Source: Deltaproteobacteria bacterium (GTDB lineage: Bacteria > Desulfobacterota > Desulfobacteria > Desulfobacterales > SURF-15). Taken from it: DNA of 23,209 bases. The position numbers and the translations under genes are program-made. Below the pieces are notes generated by a model. It did no database searches and was not told the DNA's origin. It saw only the letters and a program-made list of their open reading frames with translations. The stretch is taken from NCBI GenBank assembly GCA_024644775.1, contig JAHEHB010000027.1:1-23209 (forward strand), given 5' to 3'. Below, one piece after another: positions 6,902 through 15,168 of this stretch. Numbering within the stretch: the first letter of the stretch is position 1; every line of letters starts with the position of its first letter.

Positions 6902-7336
6902 CTATCAGATTCCCCCTTTCTAATCCAGCATGTAACACCATGAAAGGTCCGCCGAAGCGGCAAAGAGATGCTCGGATAAGATCGTGTTCGTTTCACTGGC
7001 AACCTAAGTATTTTTTTGAAAATAATCAAGATCATAATCGTCTTTAATCTACAACAATATATGAACTCTTGCACACTTTTTGCATAAATTATACCGCATT
7101 CGTGAAAACGGACCGCTTTGCTGATGAGAAAACGGAAATACCGAAACATAATCGAGCGGAATACGCTTGGTTCTCGTCATGTTCAGAACGTTGATTAGAC
7201 AGAATACACGGGCGGGTGATTCGGAAGGTGTCGTGGAATCGGCCGTCAGCTTGCTGGCACTCGGCGTCATCAGCGGCTCACCGTAGGATAATTGGGCAAT
7301 TTTCCCTCTATTCGCACAAAAGAGGCCACGTTAATA
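6902..7336. other. non-coding divergent spacer between response regulator and cyclase
   Basis: No supported gene in 435 bases. The half near the response regulator is AT-rich, with long A and T runs (about 7010-7090). It carries a TATAAT for the minus strand and two direct repeats, listed separately. The half near the cyclase is more GC-rich. It contains a 35-codon ATG-to-TAG frame at 7179-7286 without a ribosome site, which may be chance or a gene remnant. No clear promoter for the cyclase was found. Confidence 0.55.
7088..7135 (-). promoter_or_regulatory. candidate promoter and direct repeats upstream of the response regulator
   Basis: On the minus strand TATAAT at 7088-7093 is a perfect -10; the matching -35 is weak. 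Just upstream in the same direction lie two near-identical decamers, given here on the plus strand: GTGAAAACGG (7102-7111) and GAGAAAACGG (7126-7135). Their starts are 24 bases apart, a little over two helical turns. They flank or overlap the -35 area, as regulator sites often do. The start of transcription would be about 180 bases before the gene. Confidence 0.35.
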
Positions 7337-8437
7337 ATGTCGACCTTAAATCATATGATCAATATCAACGAGCTCATCGAAAGACTCCGTGAAAACGAGG
7401 AGATTACTCGAAAGTTCCATGAAATTGAGACACAAATATTAACGATTACGAATTTTAGGGATCTTTTCGAGACCTTATTGACCCAGATCATCGATAAATT
7501 CAAAGTATCCTATGCCTGGATCTCCATGATCAAAAATAGCGATGTATCAAGCTTCATTCAATCATTAGAATCATCTGACACTTTAAGAGGACGGTTGAAC
7601 ATAATCGACAGAGACTCCTTTCTGAAACACGCCGGAACCGGCATGAAGCCTCTGCTGATAAACAACCATATAAGGTCTTATACTAATTTAATTCCGAAAA
7701 ACCAAAAAAAAATACCTATCAAGTCCATGGCCATTGCCCCCATCTCGCTCCATGGTGAGGTTATCGGCAGCCTGAATCAAGCAGACATCTCGCAAAAACG
7801 ATTTCAACCGGGCATCGATACGAGCCGCCTAGAACAGCTTGCCGTAAAAGTATCTCTTTGTCTCTCAAATGTATTTGCTCACGAAAAACTCAAATATTTA
7901 GCCTATCACGACCCACTCACGGGTCTTTTGAATCGAAGAGTTATGGAGTCAATACTGAAAAGAGAATTCAATCGTTCAAATCGATATGAAAGTGTACTTT
8001 CGGTTGTGTTTCTGGACATCGATGACTTTAAAACTGTAAACGACAGTTACGGCCACGACAGGGGGGACGATCTTCTAAAATATGTTGCGATAAATCTGCT
8101 TGAAATGAGTCGCGAATCTGATGTGGTGGCGCGATTTGCAGGGGACGAATTTGTATTTATTCTCCCAGAAACATCCACCAAAAGTGCAGAGAAGCTCATG
8201 GGTCGATTGAAAAAAACTCTCCAGGACGACCCGCTGCGGTTCGGAGATATTTCCATACCCGTTTCCATTAGTTTTGGTGTGGCATCCACAGAAGATAGAG
8301 AAATAAAAGAGTGGCGCTTTTTATTGAGAAAAGCCGATAAAAAACTCTACCAGGCCAAAGATCAAAAGAAAAAACCCCGTGAGAATACGATCACAGGGTC
8401 ATTTTTACATGGAGTTTGTTTTGCGCGTCGCGCGTAG
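7337..8437 (+). CDS. diguanylate cyclase with N-terminal DUF484/GAF-like sensor
   Basis: 366 residues. Residues about 15-180 resemble a DUF484/GAF sensor, with the segment G-x-V-I-G-S-L, then R-F-x-P-G-I-D-T. The GGDEF domain follows: D-P-L-T-G-L-x-N-R at 192-200, metal-binding L-D-I-D-D-F at 226-231 and active loop A-G-D-E-F at 268-272, an active variant of GGDEF. An inhibitory I-site RxxD (R259 to D262) lies five residues upstream, so product feedback is likely. It would make cyclic di-GMP from two GTP in the cytoplasm. The ATG at 7337 is preferred to an in-frame TTG at 7292, though its ribosome site (GAGG, 7322-7325) is weak. The last 25 or so codons run across a terminator, and the stop codon overlaps a palindromic element. 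Confidence 0.9.
   Translation: MSTLNHMININELIERLRENEEITRKFHEIETQILTITNFRDLFETLLTQIIDKFKVSYAWISMIKNSDVSSFIQSLESSDTLRGRLNIIDRDSFLKHAGTGMKPLLINNHIRSYTNLIPKNQKKIPIKSMAIAPISLHGEVIGSLNQADISQKRFQPGIDTSRLEQLAVKVSLCLSNVFAHEKLKYLAYHDPLTGLLNRRVMESILKREFNRSNRYESVLSVVFLDIDDFKTVNDSYGHDRGDDLLKYVAINLLEMSRESDVVARFAGDEFVFILPETSTKSAEKLMGRLKKTLQDDPLRFGDISIPVSISFGVASTEDREIKEWRFLLRKADKKLYQAKDQKKKPRENTITGSFLHGVCFARRA
8361..8398 (-). terminator. intrinsic terminator for the ribosomal operon, inside the 3' end of the cyclase gene
   Basis: On the minus strand CCCTGTGA (8391-8398), an 8-base loop and TCACGGGG (8375-8382) form an 8-bp stem with one G-T pair. TTTTTTCTTTTGAT (8361-8374) follows as a textbook T-tract. It lies about 220 bases past the rplQ stop. 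On the plus strand the same hairpin has one C-A mismatch and is followed by a short T-run at 8402-8406, so weak bidirectional action is possible. Confidence 0.8.
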
Positions 8438-8616
8438 GGCTCGCTCAAAATTAAATTGGCATTTTAGGCGCTCAGATTTAGGTTAGATTTGTTCGATCCG
8501 AGATCGCAAAACCACAGGAATAGTGAACTATTTCGAGAATTTTGCAATTGAGGATCGGGCAAAGATAGCCTGAAGCTGTGATGCATAAAATGGTAATTTA
8601 TTTTTGAGCGAGCCCT
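8436..8616. mobile_element. 181-bp palindromic MITE-like element
   Basis: The two halves are inverted copies of each other along nearly their whole length. The outer 22 bases (8436-8457 and 8595-8616, beginning AGGGCTCGCTCAAAA) match at 21 positions. The next 12 match at 9. After a one-base offset the inner 52 match at about 35, with blocks CGATCC and GCAAAA conserved, and the centre is AATAGT-GA-ACTATT. No coding capacity and no clear target duplication were seen. It fills exactly the space between the TAG of the cyclase gene and the TAA of rplQ, sharing bases with both stops. A non-autonomous mobile element or a large structured 3' hairpin would both fit. Confidence 0.7.
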
Positions 8617-9209
8617 TAAGGCTGTGAATCACTTGGCGCGCTGTCTTTTTCGGGTGACGCTTCTACACCGGTATCCGTAGTTTCTTTCACTTCTTTTTCT
8701 ACGGACATTTGTTGATTTGCCGAAGACACCGGTTTTTTAACCGCTTCTTTTTTTTCAACATCCGCTGTTTCCGGTTTACGCGTTTCTTCTGAAGATTTCT
8801 GTTCTTCTATTGCAGGTTTTTTCTTCTTTCTTTCCTTTTTTTTCTTTTCAGTTTCTGAAGACATCAATTCAACCAGCGACATGCGTGCAGCATCTCCGGG
8901 GCGCCTTCCCAACCGAATAACACGTGTATAGCCGCTTTTCGTGTCGCTGAATCGATTTTCAACGTCGTTAAACAGTTTGTGGACCACGTCTTTTTCTCGA
9001 ACAATGGATAGTGCCCGTCGCCGGGCATGAAGGTCCCCACGTTTTGCCAGCGTAATCAGATTGTCCGCCCAACGCTTCAGTTCTTTTGCCTTTGTGTCCG
9101 TTGTGCGGATACGATCATGTTTAAACAGGGACGTTACCATATTGCGGAACATGGCGTTCCGATGACTGCTGGTCCGATTTAATTTTAAACCCGCTTTGTG
9201 ATGTCGCAT
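8616..9209 (-). CDS. rplQ: 50S ribosomal protein L17 with long charged C-terminal extension
   Basis: 197 residues. The first 115 or so are a normal L17: M-R-H-H-K opening, then L-N-R-T-S-S-H-R, F-K-H-D-R-I-x-T-T and G-D-A-A-R-M-S. The family is usually 115-130 residues. Here an extra tail of about 75 residues follows that is rich in Lys, Glu, Ser and Thr, with runs such as K-K-K-K-E-R-K-K-K-K, and is probably disordered. L17 sits near the exit of the peptide tunnel on the large subunit. It is the last gene of the alpha operon, 8 bases after rpoA. Its TAA is immediately followed by the palindromic element. Confidence 0.97.
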   Translation of the reverse strand: MRHHKAGLKLNRTSSHRNAMFRNMVTSLFKHDRIRTTDTKAKELKRWADNLITLAKRGDLHARRRALSIVREKDVVHKLFNDVENRFSDTKSGYTRVIRLGRRPGDAARMSLVELMSSETEKKKKERKKKKPAIEEQKSSEETRKPETADVEKKEAVKKPVSSANQQMSVEKEVKETTDTGVEASPEKDSAPSDSQP

Positions 9210-9217
9210 GGAACCGA

Positions 9218-10237
9218 CTAAGCTCCTTCCTCTTCGTTTTCTTCCGGTGGCTCGAATCCTTCAAGCTTCATCCCCAAAGAGAGTCCCATTTCAGTCAGCA
9301 CTTCCTTGATCTCATTTAGAGATTTTCTACCAAAATTTTTGGTCTTAAGCATTTCCGCTTCGGATTTGCTGACCAATTGATAGATTTTATTAATATTGGC
9401 ATTCTTCAAACAATTGGCACTGCGCACGGAAAGCTCAAGTTCATCAACGTTCCGATAGAGATTATCGTTGTAATCGGGAGATTCAGCTATTTCTCTTTTT
9501 TTAGACACCTCGGTGGTCGTTTTTTCATCAAAATTGATGAATATATTCATTTGCTCTTTTATGATTTTGGCGGCAAAAGCGACCGCTTCTTCAGGAAAAA
9601 TGCTGCCATCGGTCCATACCTCCAGCGTTAGCTTATCATAGTCGGTTCGCTGGCCCACTCGTGCGGTTCCCAATACATAATTTACCCGTTTAACAGGCGA
9701 AAAGACGGCATCAACCGGTATGGTTCCGATGGGAGCTTCCTCATCTTTGTTGGCCTCTGCCAACGAATACCCCTTGCCGACGCTAACTGTCATGGTCGCT
9801 TTCAAATCCGTCTTTTTGGAAAGAGTTGCGATATGTAAATCCGGATTGAGCACTTCACATCTTCCATCATCGCTCATAATGTCTCCGGCGGTCACTTCCC
9901 CCTCTTCAGCTTTATCGATACGAACCGCTTTTGGCTCTACATCGGCAACCTTAAAACGGACTTCCTTCAGATTGAGCAGTATCTCGGACACATCCTCATA
10001 TACGCCAGGTAGCACACTGTATTCATGCATGACCCCTTCAAACTTGACAGCGGTGATGGCGGCTCCGAACAAAGATGACAAAATAACACGTCTAAGGGAA
10101 TTTCCGATAGTTATACCAAACCCTCGTTCTAGGGGTTCAAATACAAATTTCCCGTAAAAAGATGTGCTGGTTACCTGAATCTTTTCTGGCTTAATCATAT
10201 CCTGCCAGTTCATCAGCATGAGTTCATTTGAAGGCAT
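9218..10237 (-). CDS. rpoA: DNA-directed RNA polymerase alpha subunit
   Basis: 339 residues. The N-terminal dimerisation and assembly domain is intact ([11 protein letters not shown], then [14 protein letters not shown]). The C-terminal domain has the helix-hairpin segment S-x-R-x-x-N-C-L-K and [13 protein letters not shown] that contacts UP elements and activators. A TTG at 10252 is in frame, but the ATG at 10237 has GTGGAG at proper spacing and is chosen. It lies between rpsD (23 bases upstream) and rplQ, the standard alpha-operon position. Confidence 0.98.
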   Translation of the reverse strand: MPSNELMLMNWQDMIKPEKIQVTSTSFYGKFVFEPLERGFGITIGNSLRRVILSSLFGAAITAVKFEGVMHEYSVLPGVYEDVSEILLNLKEVRFKVADVEPKAVRIDKAEEGEVTAGDIMSDDGRCEVLNPDLHIATLSKKTDLKATMTVSVGKGYSLAEANKDEEAPIGTIPVDAVFSPVKRVNYVLGTARVGQRTDYDKLTLEVWTDGSIFPEEAVAFAAKIIKEQMNIFINFDEKTTTEVSKKREIAESPDYNDNLYRNVDELELSVRSANCLKNANINKIYQLVSKSEAEMLKTKNFGRKSLNEIKEVLTEMGLSLGMKLEGFEPPEENEEEGA

Positions 10238-10260
10238 ATTCAATCTCCACAAAAATTTGG

Positions 10261-10890
10261 TTATTTAGAATAAAGTTCAACGATCAGTTGTTCCTGAATC
10301 GGCATGGTAATATCTTCCCGCACTGGAAAGGCTTTAACCATACCTCGAAGATTCTCTTTTTCCAAATCCAACCATTGGGGAACACCTCTGCGGGCAACTG
10401 CCTCCATGGCCTCTTCGATGGCTTTAATGTTCCGGCTTTTCTCGCTGATTTCGATCACGTCATCGATCTGAATCTGATAAGAGGGAATATTTACCTTTTT
10501 CCCGTTTAATAAAAAATGATTGTGCCTCACAAAATGACGCCCTTGAGAACGGGAGTCAACAAAACCAAGGCGATACACCGCATTATCGAGCCGGCGTTCA
10601 AGCAGCACCAGAAGATTGGTTCCGGTAATGCCTCTTTTTCTTTCAGCGCGTTTGAAAAAGAGGCGAAATTGGTTTTCTGACAAGCCGTACATTCTTTTAA
10701 CTTTCTGTTTTTCACGAAGCTGTATTCCGTAGTCGGACACTTTTCCGCGTCGACCTTGACCGTGTTGACCCGGAGGGTATCCTCTTCGATCAAATGCACA
10801 TTTATCGGAATAACAGCGATCTCCTTTCAGAAATAGTTTAAGATTTTCTCGTCGGCATATTCTGCAAACCGAACCCGTATATCTTGCCAA
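10261..10890 (-). CDS. rpsD: 30S ribosomal protein S4, zinc-binding form, TTG start
   Basis: 209 residues. The TTG at 10890 encodes the expected M-A-R-Y-T-G start and follows AAAGGAGG directly. The upstream ATG at 10932 would overlap rpsK and add 14 residues foreign to S4. Cysteines C9, C12, C26 and C31 form a C-x2-C-x13-C-x4-C zinc site, the C-plus type. The S4 RNA-binding domain follows (R-R-L-D-N, then V-R-H-x-H-x-x-x-N). S4 nucleates assembly of the small-subunit body and in E. coli represses the alpha operon. The Shine-Dalgarno overlaps the rpsK stop, implying translational coupling. Confidence 0.97.
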   Translation of the reverse strand: MARYTGSVCRICRRENLKLFLKGDRCYSDKCAFDRRGYPPGQHGQGRRGKVSDYGIQLREKQKVKRMYGLSENQFRLFFKRAERKRGITGTNLLVLLERRLDNAVYRLGFVDSRSQGRHFVRHNHFLLNGKKVNIPSYQIQIDDVIEISEKSRNIKAIEEAMEAVARRGVPQWLDLEKENLRGMVKAFPVREDITMPIQEQLIVELYSK

Positions 10891-10901
10891 ATGAACCTCC
10901 T

Positions 10902-11288
10902 TTATACCCTTCGTCTTTTTGGCGGTCGGCAACCGTTGTGTGCAATCGGTGTTACATCCTTTATCATCGCCACATTAAACCCTGCAGCTTGAAGCGAACG
11001 AAGTGCGGATTCCCGGCCGGCGCCCGGACCTTTTACATAAACTTCCACATTTTTCATCCCATGTTCCATTGCCTTTTTCGCAGCATCTTCTGCTGCAAGT
11101 TGTGCCGCAAATGGGGTCGATTTTCGGGATCCCTTAAATCCCTGAACCCCGGCACTCGACCAGGCAACAACATTACCGCTCGGGTCGGTGATAGTTACGA
11201 TCGTATTGTTGAACGTAGAGTGAATATGAACGACACCATTTAGTATGTTCTTTTTTTCTTTTTTCCTCGTTCGGGGTCTTCTTGCCAT
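10902..11288 (-). CDS. rpsK: 30S ribosomal protein S11
   Basis: 128 residues, normal length. Recognised by [15 protein letters not shown], the central [14 protein letters not shown] and the C-terminal [12 protein letters not shown]11 forms part of the platform of the small subunit near the mRNA exit. ATG start with an AGAAGGAAA site upstream. A 96-base spacer separates it from rpsM. It contains a partial inverted pair, GCAGATGTC near 11320 and GATATCTGC near 11365, with no known role. Confidence 0.97.
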   Translation of the reverse strand: MARRPRTRKKEKKNILNGVVHIHSTFNNTIVTITDPSGNVVAWSSAGVQGFKGSRKSTPFAAQLAAEDAAKKAMEHGMKNVEVYVKGPGAGRESALRSLQAAGFNVAMIKDVTPIAHNGCRPPKRRRV

Positions 11289-11384
11289 ATGTCATTTCCT
11301 TCTACCGATTTTTTTGAGCAGATGTCGATTTATTGGGCGATGGTGCACCCGAACCCGTTTTGATATCTGCAATCCAATCGAAAA

Positions 11385-11768
11385 TCACTTTTTCTTTGCT
11401 GCACCTTTTTTCTTAACAGCGGTGCGACGGGGCCCTTTTCTTGTCCGGGCGTTTGTGCTGGTTCGTTGCCCTCTGGCCGGAAGCGACCTTCGATGACGAA
11501 GTCCGCGATAGCATCCCAGGTCCATCAATCGCTTGATATTCATAGAGATTTCAGTGCGAAGCTCACCTTCTACTTTGTGTTCGCCGTCGATAACCTGCCG
11601 GATACGGTTAACCTCCGACTCTGACAAGTCGTCGGTCTTGGTACTCGGATCAATATCTAACTGGGATAAAATCCGATTGGACGTCGATTGGCCGATGCCG
11701 TAGATATAAGTGAGGCCAATCTCAACCCGCTTCCTTCTTGGCAAATCAACCCCTGCAATTCTTGCCAC
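11385..11768 (-). CDS. rpsM: 30S ribosomal protein S13, GTG start
   Basis: 127 residues. Typical start A-R-I-A-G-V-D-L-P, then I-Y-G-I-G, and the C-terminal tail G-L-R-H-R-R-x-L-P-x-R-G-Q-R-T, ending in a Lys-rich stretch. S13 lies in the head of the small subunit and contacts P-site tRNA and the large subunit. The start codon is GTG at 11768, preceded by AAAGGAGAG. It is 12 bases after rpmJ. Confidence 0.97.
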   Translation of the reverse strand: MARIAGVDLPRRKRVEIGLTYIYGIGQSTSNRILSQLDIDPSTKTDDLSESEVNRIRQVIDGEHKVEGELRTEISMNIKRLMDLGCYRGLRHRRSLPARGQRTSTNARTRKGPRRTAVKKKGAAKKK

Positions 11769-11780
11769 GGTTTCTCTCCT

Positions 11781-11894
11781 TTAACCTTGCCGCTGTTTAT
11801 GACGGCTGTTTTCACAAATAACCCTTACCACACCTTTTCGACGAATGATTTTGCACTTTGCGCAAACCTTCTTGACGGACGGCCTAACTTTCAT
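11781..11894 (-). CDS. rpmJ: 50S ribosomal protein L36, zinc-ribbon form
   Basis: 37 residues: M-K-V-R-P-S-V-K-K start and H-K-Q-R-Q-G end, the canonical bacterial L36 length. C11, C14, C27 and H32 form the zinc ribbon, so this is the C-plus paralogue. The start at 11894 has AGGAAGGAA upstream. It is placed between infA and rpsM, the standard site. It was too short to stand out as a long reading frame but is unambiguous by sequence. Confidence 0.97.
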   Translation of the reverse strand: MKVRPSVKKVCAKCKIIRRKGVVRVICENSRHKQRQG

Positions 11895-11947
11895 CTAAAC
11901 ATTCCTTCCTGCGTTACCTCACCCTGCAATGTTTCGATCCACTTCGG

Positions 11948-12166
11948 TTATTTTGACCGATACGTAATTCTTCCACGTGTGAGATCGTAAGGTGAGAGCT
12001 CAACGCTAACCGTATCCCCGGGTAAAATTTTAATAAAATGCATACGCATTTTTCCGGAAATATGCGCGAGGATCCTATGTTTATTTTCAAGCTCTACTCG
12101 AAACATCGCGTTGGGAAGTGTTTCGATCACTTTTCCCTCAACTTTAATCGGTTCTTCTTTTGGCAT
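11948..12166 (-). CDS. infA: translation initiation factor IF-1
   Basis: 72 residues, one S1-like OB fold. Family markers are [16 protein letters not shown], then L-A-H-I-S-G-K-M-R and P-Y-D-L-x-R-G-R-I. IF-1 occupies the A site during initiation and assists IF-2 and IF-3. The ribosome site is modest (AAGGA). It lies between secY and rpmJ. The 126-base gap toward secY holds inverted heptamer arrays instead of the map or adk genes often found there. Confidence 0.97.
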   Translation of the reverse strand: MPKEEPIKVEGKVIETLPNAMFRVELENKHRILAHISGKMRMHFIKILPGDTVSVELSPYDLTRGRITYRSK

Positions 12167-12208
12167 TACTAGTCCTTATATGTGGCACCCGGAAAACACG
12201 ATAAACAA

Positions 12209-12286
12209 TGTCAGTTGTCATTTGTCCATTGTCGTTCTCTGAATTCGAACCAGAAACGGTTTACCAATGACAAACGCCAATTGGCA
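12209..12286. repeat. pair of inverted heptamer arrays between secY and infA
   Basis: Plus strand 12209-12236: TGTCAGT, TGTCATT, TGTCCAT, TGTCGTT, four perfect-phase heptamers. Minus strand, read 12286 to 12266: TGCCAAT, TGGCGTT, TGTCATT. TGTCATT is common to both, so the two arrays form an imperfect inverted repeat that could fold in the operon mRNA. The whole lies in the secY-infA spacer. Confidence 0.65.
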
Positions 12287-12292
12287 CTTACA

Positions 12293-13609
12293 TCAATGTC
12301 GTCCTTTCATCTTCGCGCCACCCTTCTTTAGAAACCCCTCATAGTGTCGCGTTAACATGTGCGACTCTATTTGAGCAACCGTATCGATTGCAACTCCCAC
12401 AACAATCAGCAGTGCGGTGCCGCCGAAGTAGAATGGCACATTAAACCTCGCTGTTAAAATAGAAGGAAGTACACAAACGGAGGCTACGTATATGGCGCCT
12501 CCCAGTGTAATTCTCGTCAAAACGCGATCAATATAGTCAGCCGTCCGTTTTCCAGGACGAATGCCCGGGATGTATCCACCTTGCTTTTTCATATTGTCGG
12601 CGACATCCACCGGATTAAAGGTGACCGCTGTATAAAAGTAACAAAAAAAGAAAATAAATCCAACATATAGGAGCTCATACAAAATATTTCCCGGGCGCAT
12701 GGCGGCCGCGACATTCTGCATCCAGGGAACGCGAATAAAGCTAGCAAGGGTTGCAGGAAACATGATTATGGAAGAGGCAAAAATGGGGGGGATCACCCCG
12801 GAAGTATTGATTTTTAATGGAAGATGGGTGCTCTGTCCCCCATACATTCTCCGGCCCACCACACGCTTGGCATATTGAACCGGTATTCGACGCTGTCCCT
12901 GTTCTACAAAAATAATAAAACCAACCACCACCACCATCAGCACAACCAGGATGATAATCACAAAAATCCCCATTTCCCCGGTTGATAGCAATCGAAAGGT
13001 ATTGCCGATAGCCGTTGGCATTCGAGCCACAATACCGGCGAATATGATCAGCGAGATACCATTACCGATGCCTCGCTCGGTAATCTGCTCCCCCAGCCAC
13101 ATGATAAAGGCGGTGCCCGCTGTCAACGTAATAACCGTCATCAACCGAAACTGCCAACCCGGAAAAATAACAATCGGTGCGCCACCTGGGGAGGTCATAC
13201 TCTCAAGTCCAACGCTGATACCGAACCCTTGAATAATACTGAGTACGACCGTGCCATAGCGCGTATATTGGGTAATCTTCTTACGCCCCTGTTCACCTTC
13301 TTTGGACAAACGCTCCAGGTGAGGGATTACCACCGTCAGCAACTGCAGGATGATCGAGGCGCTGATATACGGCATGATTCCCAGCGCAAAAACAGAAAGC
13401 CTCTCGAGAGCGCCGCCTGAAAACATGTCAAATAGTCCCAATAAGGTTCCTTTGGCCCGCGCAAAAAAGGAAGCCAATGCTGCACTATCGATACCCGGTG
13501 CCGGCACATGGACACCGATTCGATATACAGACAAAAGTGCAAATGTATAAATCACCCGTTTTTTGAGTTCGGGAATCTTAAGAATATTTTGGAACCCGCC
13601 GCCCAGCAT
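12293..13609 (-). CDS. secY: preprotein translocase channel subunit SecY
   Basis: 438 residues with ten hydrophobic membrane segments. Markers include Y-R-I-G-x-H-V-P-x-P-G-I-D near the start, the S-G-G-A-L-E-R plug region, and the cytoplasmic loop [14 protein letters not shown] later loop reads [16 protein letters not shown]. SecY is the inner-membrane protein-conducting channel, working with SecE, SecG and SecA. It begins 1 base after the rplO stop (GAGGT within the end of rplO), implying translational coupling. No adk or map follows. Confidence 0.98.
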   Translation of the reverse strand: MLGGGFQNILKIPELKKRVIYTFALLSVYRIGVHVPAPGIDSAALASFFARAKGTLLGLFDMFSGGALERLSVFALGIMPYISASIILQLLTVVIPHLERLSKEGEQGRKKITQYTRYGTVVLSIIQGFGISVGLESMTSPGGAPIVIFPGWQFRLMTVITLTAGTAFIMWLGEQITERGIGNGISLIIFAGIVARMPTAIGNTFRLLSTGEMGIFVIIILVVLMVVVVGFIIFVEQGQRRIPVQYAKRVVGRRMYGGQSTHLPLKINTSGVIPPIFASSIIMFPATLASFIRVPWMQNVAAAMRPGNILYELLYVGFIFFFCYFYTAVTFNPVDVADNMKKQGGYIPGIRPGKRTADYIDRVLTRITLGGAIYVASVCVLPSILTARFNVPFYFGGTALLIVVGVAIDTVAQIESHMLTRHYEGFLKKGGAKMKGRH

Positions 13610-13610
13610 G

Positions 13611-14051
13611 CTAAATTACCTCTACTGTTCCGCCAGCTGCTTCGATTTTTTCTTTCGCACGTTTGCTGACGCTGTTAACTTCAATAGTCAGTGGATAGGA
13701 AATGTCTCCATGGCCCAATAATTTGATTCCATCATGACGGCCTTTGATAAGGCCGCATCGGGTCAGAGATGGCCTATCCACCCGGCTGCCGCTTTCAAAT
13801 CGCACCAGATCTCTGATATTTACGACGACAACTATCTTTTTAAAAATATTGGTAAAACCGCGTTTTGGTAATCGCCGATGAATCGGCATCTGGCCGCCTT
13901 CAAAACCGGCCCTCACCGTTCCACCGGAACGGCTTTTTAATCCCTTTGTTCCCCTGCCGGCTGTCTTTCCGGTTCCGGAACCGACACCCCGCCCCAGACG
14001 TTTTCGAGAACTTCTGGATCCCTTTGCAGGTGACAACTCATTCAGTTTCAT
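13611..14051 (-). CDS. rplO: 50S ribosomal protein L15
   Basis: 146 residues. The N-terminal extended Gly/Arg/Lys-rich part (G-R-G-x-G-S-G-x-G-K-T-A-G-R-G) reaches into 23S rRNA. The globular C-terminal half ends in [14 protein letters not shown]. The start overlaps the rpmD stop by 4 bases (ATGA) and its own stop nearly touches secY, so rpmD, rplO and secY are translationally coupled. Confidence 0.97.
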   Translation of the reverse strand: MKLNELSPAKGSRSSRKRLGRGVGSGTGKTAGRGTKGLKSRSGGTVRAGFEGGQMPIHRRLPKRGFTNIFKKIVVVVNIRDLVRFESGSRVDRPSLTRCGLIKGRHDGIKLLGHGDISYPLTIEVNSVSKRAKEKIEAAGGTVEVI

Positions 14052-14233
14052 TTCTTCTCCTCAGCGATTACAAGATGACACACCTTGTTGATCATTCCCC
14101 GAACGGAAGGTGTATCTTGCAATTCAACCGTTCGGTTTCGTTTGGTCAACCCCATTCCCCTCAATACTTTTCGGTGTTTCTCGGGTCTTCCAATCATGCT
14201 CTTTATCAGCGTAATTTTTAATGTCCCGCCCAT
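14048..14233 (-). CDS. rpmD: 50S ribosomal protein L30
   Basis: 61 residues, normal for the short bacterial L30. Core segment [14 protein letters not shown], then [12 protein letters not shown] and a final G-M-I-N-K-V-x-H-L-V. It occupies the usual spc-operon place between rpsE and rplO, with a 15-base gap after rpsE and a 4-base overlap with rplO. Confidence 0.96.
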   Translation of the reverse strand: MGGTLKITLIKSMIGRPEKHRKVLRGMGLTKRNRTVELQDTPSVRGMINKVCHLVIAEEKK

Positions 14234-14248
14234 GGGTACCTATCCTCT

Positions 14249-14743
14249 CTACAGCTCTTCAACAGGGATGCCGCGTCTTGATGCCACCTGTTCGCGGCTT
14301 TGCAGCTGCTTCAAACCTTGCAAAGAAGCCTTTACCAAATTATGTGGATTGTGTGATCCTAGACATTTCGTGAGAATGTTTTGAACACCGACGGCTTCCA
14401 GTACGGCCCGAACCGCACCGCCGGCAATTACCCCGGTACCCTTGGATGCAGGTTTTAGTAAAACCCGTCCGGCCCCAAACTTCCCGATCACTTCAAATGG
14501 AATCGTTCCTTCCACGAGCGGTACCTGTATCATATTTTTTTTTGCTTTATCCACACCCTTACGGATGGCTTCAGGCACTTCTCCGGCTTTTCCAAGCCCA
14601 TATCCGACAGTCCCTTCGCCATCACCGACGACGACAATCGCACTAAAACCAAATCTTCGACCGCCCTTTACAACCTTCGCCACACGGTTGATATGCACTA
14701 CCTTATCAATGAGTTGGTTCTCTTCTGTGTCCTGCTTGAACAA
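14249..14743 (-). CDS. rpsE: 30S ribosomal protein S5, TTG start
   Basis: 164 residues. N-terminal double-stranded-RNA-binding-like domain with [16 protein letters not shown], then G-x-G-x-G-K-A-x-E-V-P-E-A-I. The C-terminal domain has [19 protein letters not shown]. S5 lies at the mRNA entry and affects decoding fidelity. The start is TTG at 14743, the only start with a ribosome site: AAGGAGG seven bases upstream. The nearest ATG would remove conserved sequence. Confidence 0.97.
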   Translation of the reverse strand: MFKQDTEENQLIDKVVHINRVAKVVKGGRRFGFSAIVVVGDGEGTVGYGLGKAGEVPEAIRKGVDKAKKNMIQVPLVEGTIPFEVIGKFGAGRVLLKPASKGTGVIAGGAVRAVLEAVGVQNILTKCLGSHNPHNLVKASLQGLKQLQSREQVASRRGIPVEEL

Positions 14744-14764
14744 GGGTTTTCCTCCTTGAAATCG

Positions 14765-15133
14765 TTAAAAATCCAAACCTGCCTCTCGTGCGCCTTCCGA
14801 TACGGCCTTCACACGCCCATGATACAAAAAGCCGTTTCGATCAAAGACGATCTGTTTGACCCCCTTATTTGCCGCGCGCTCGCCAACAAGCTTTCCTACG
14901 ACCCGGGCAATGGAAATTTTGTTATCAGCATCCGGTTGCTCTTTGATCGCGGTCTCCAAACTGCATGCGGCGACGATTGTGTGTCCGGCGGTATCATCGA
15001 TTACCTGTGCATAGATATGTTTCGAACTGCGGAACACACTGAGCCGCGGCCGCTGAGAGGTGCCTGATAGATCCCTGCGAATCCTTTTTTTCCGCTTTAA
15101 CCGAGCCTGTTGTCTTAATCCCATTACACCCAT
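14765..15133 (-). CDS. rplR: 50S ribosomal protein L18
   Basis: 122 residues, standard length. Basic N-terminus (R-L-K-R-K-K-R-I-R), then R-P-R-L-S-V-F-R-S-x-K-H-I-Y-A-Q-V-I-D-D, and C-terminal D-R-N-G-F-x-Y-H-G-R-V-K-A-x-x-E-G-A-R-E-A-G-L. L18 binds 5S rRNA in the central protuberance. ATG at 15133 with AAGGA upstream; a second ATG three codons later is also possible. It is 21 bases before rpsE. Confidence 0.96.
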   Translation of the reverse strand: MGVMGLRQQARLKRKKRIRRDLSGTSQRPRLSVFRSSKHIYAQVIDDTAGHTIVAACSLETAIKEQPDADNKISIARVVGKLVGERAANKGVKQIVFDRNGFLYHGRVKAVSEGAREAGLDF

Positions 15134-15168
15134 TACAAAAATCCTTTGATTAATTTTCGATTCGAAAA

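Noticed and set aside
7250..7275. TGGCAC near 7255 as a sigma54 promoter for the cyclase.
   Set aside because: The -12 GC element is missing at the required spacing.
7179..7286. A 35-codon ATG-to-TAG frame before the cyclase gene.
   Set aside because: There is no Shine-Dalgarno, no recognisable family and no promoter; it could be a remnant but cannot be supported.
7292..7336. TTG start at 7292 for the cyclase, adding 15 residues.
   Set aside because: The added residues do not look like part of the sensor and the TTG lacks a good ribosome site; the ATG at 7337 is preferred, though neither is strong.
9720..10157. A 145-codon plus-strand frame opposite rpoA, and similar long antisense frames at 1591-2016, 3950-4879, 18359-18724 and 20785-21228.
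   Set aside because: All are mirror frames of well-identified genes on the other strand, with no ribosome site or family features.
10891..10932. ATG start of S4 at 10932.
   Set aside because: It overlaps rpsK by 31 bases and adds residues foreign to S4, while the TTG at 10890 has a perfect ribosome site and the conserved start.
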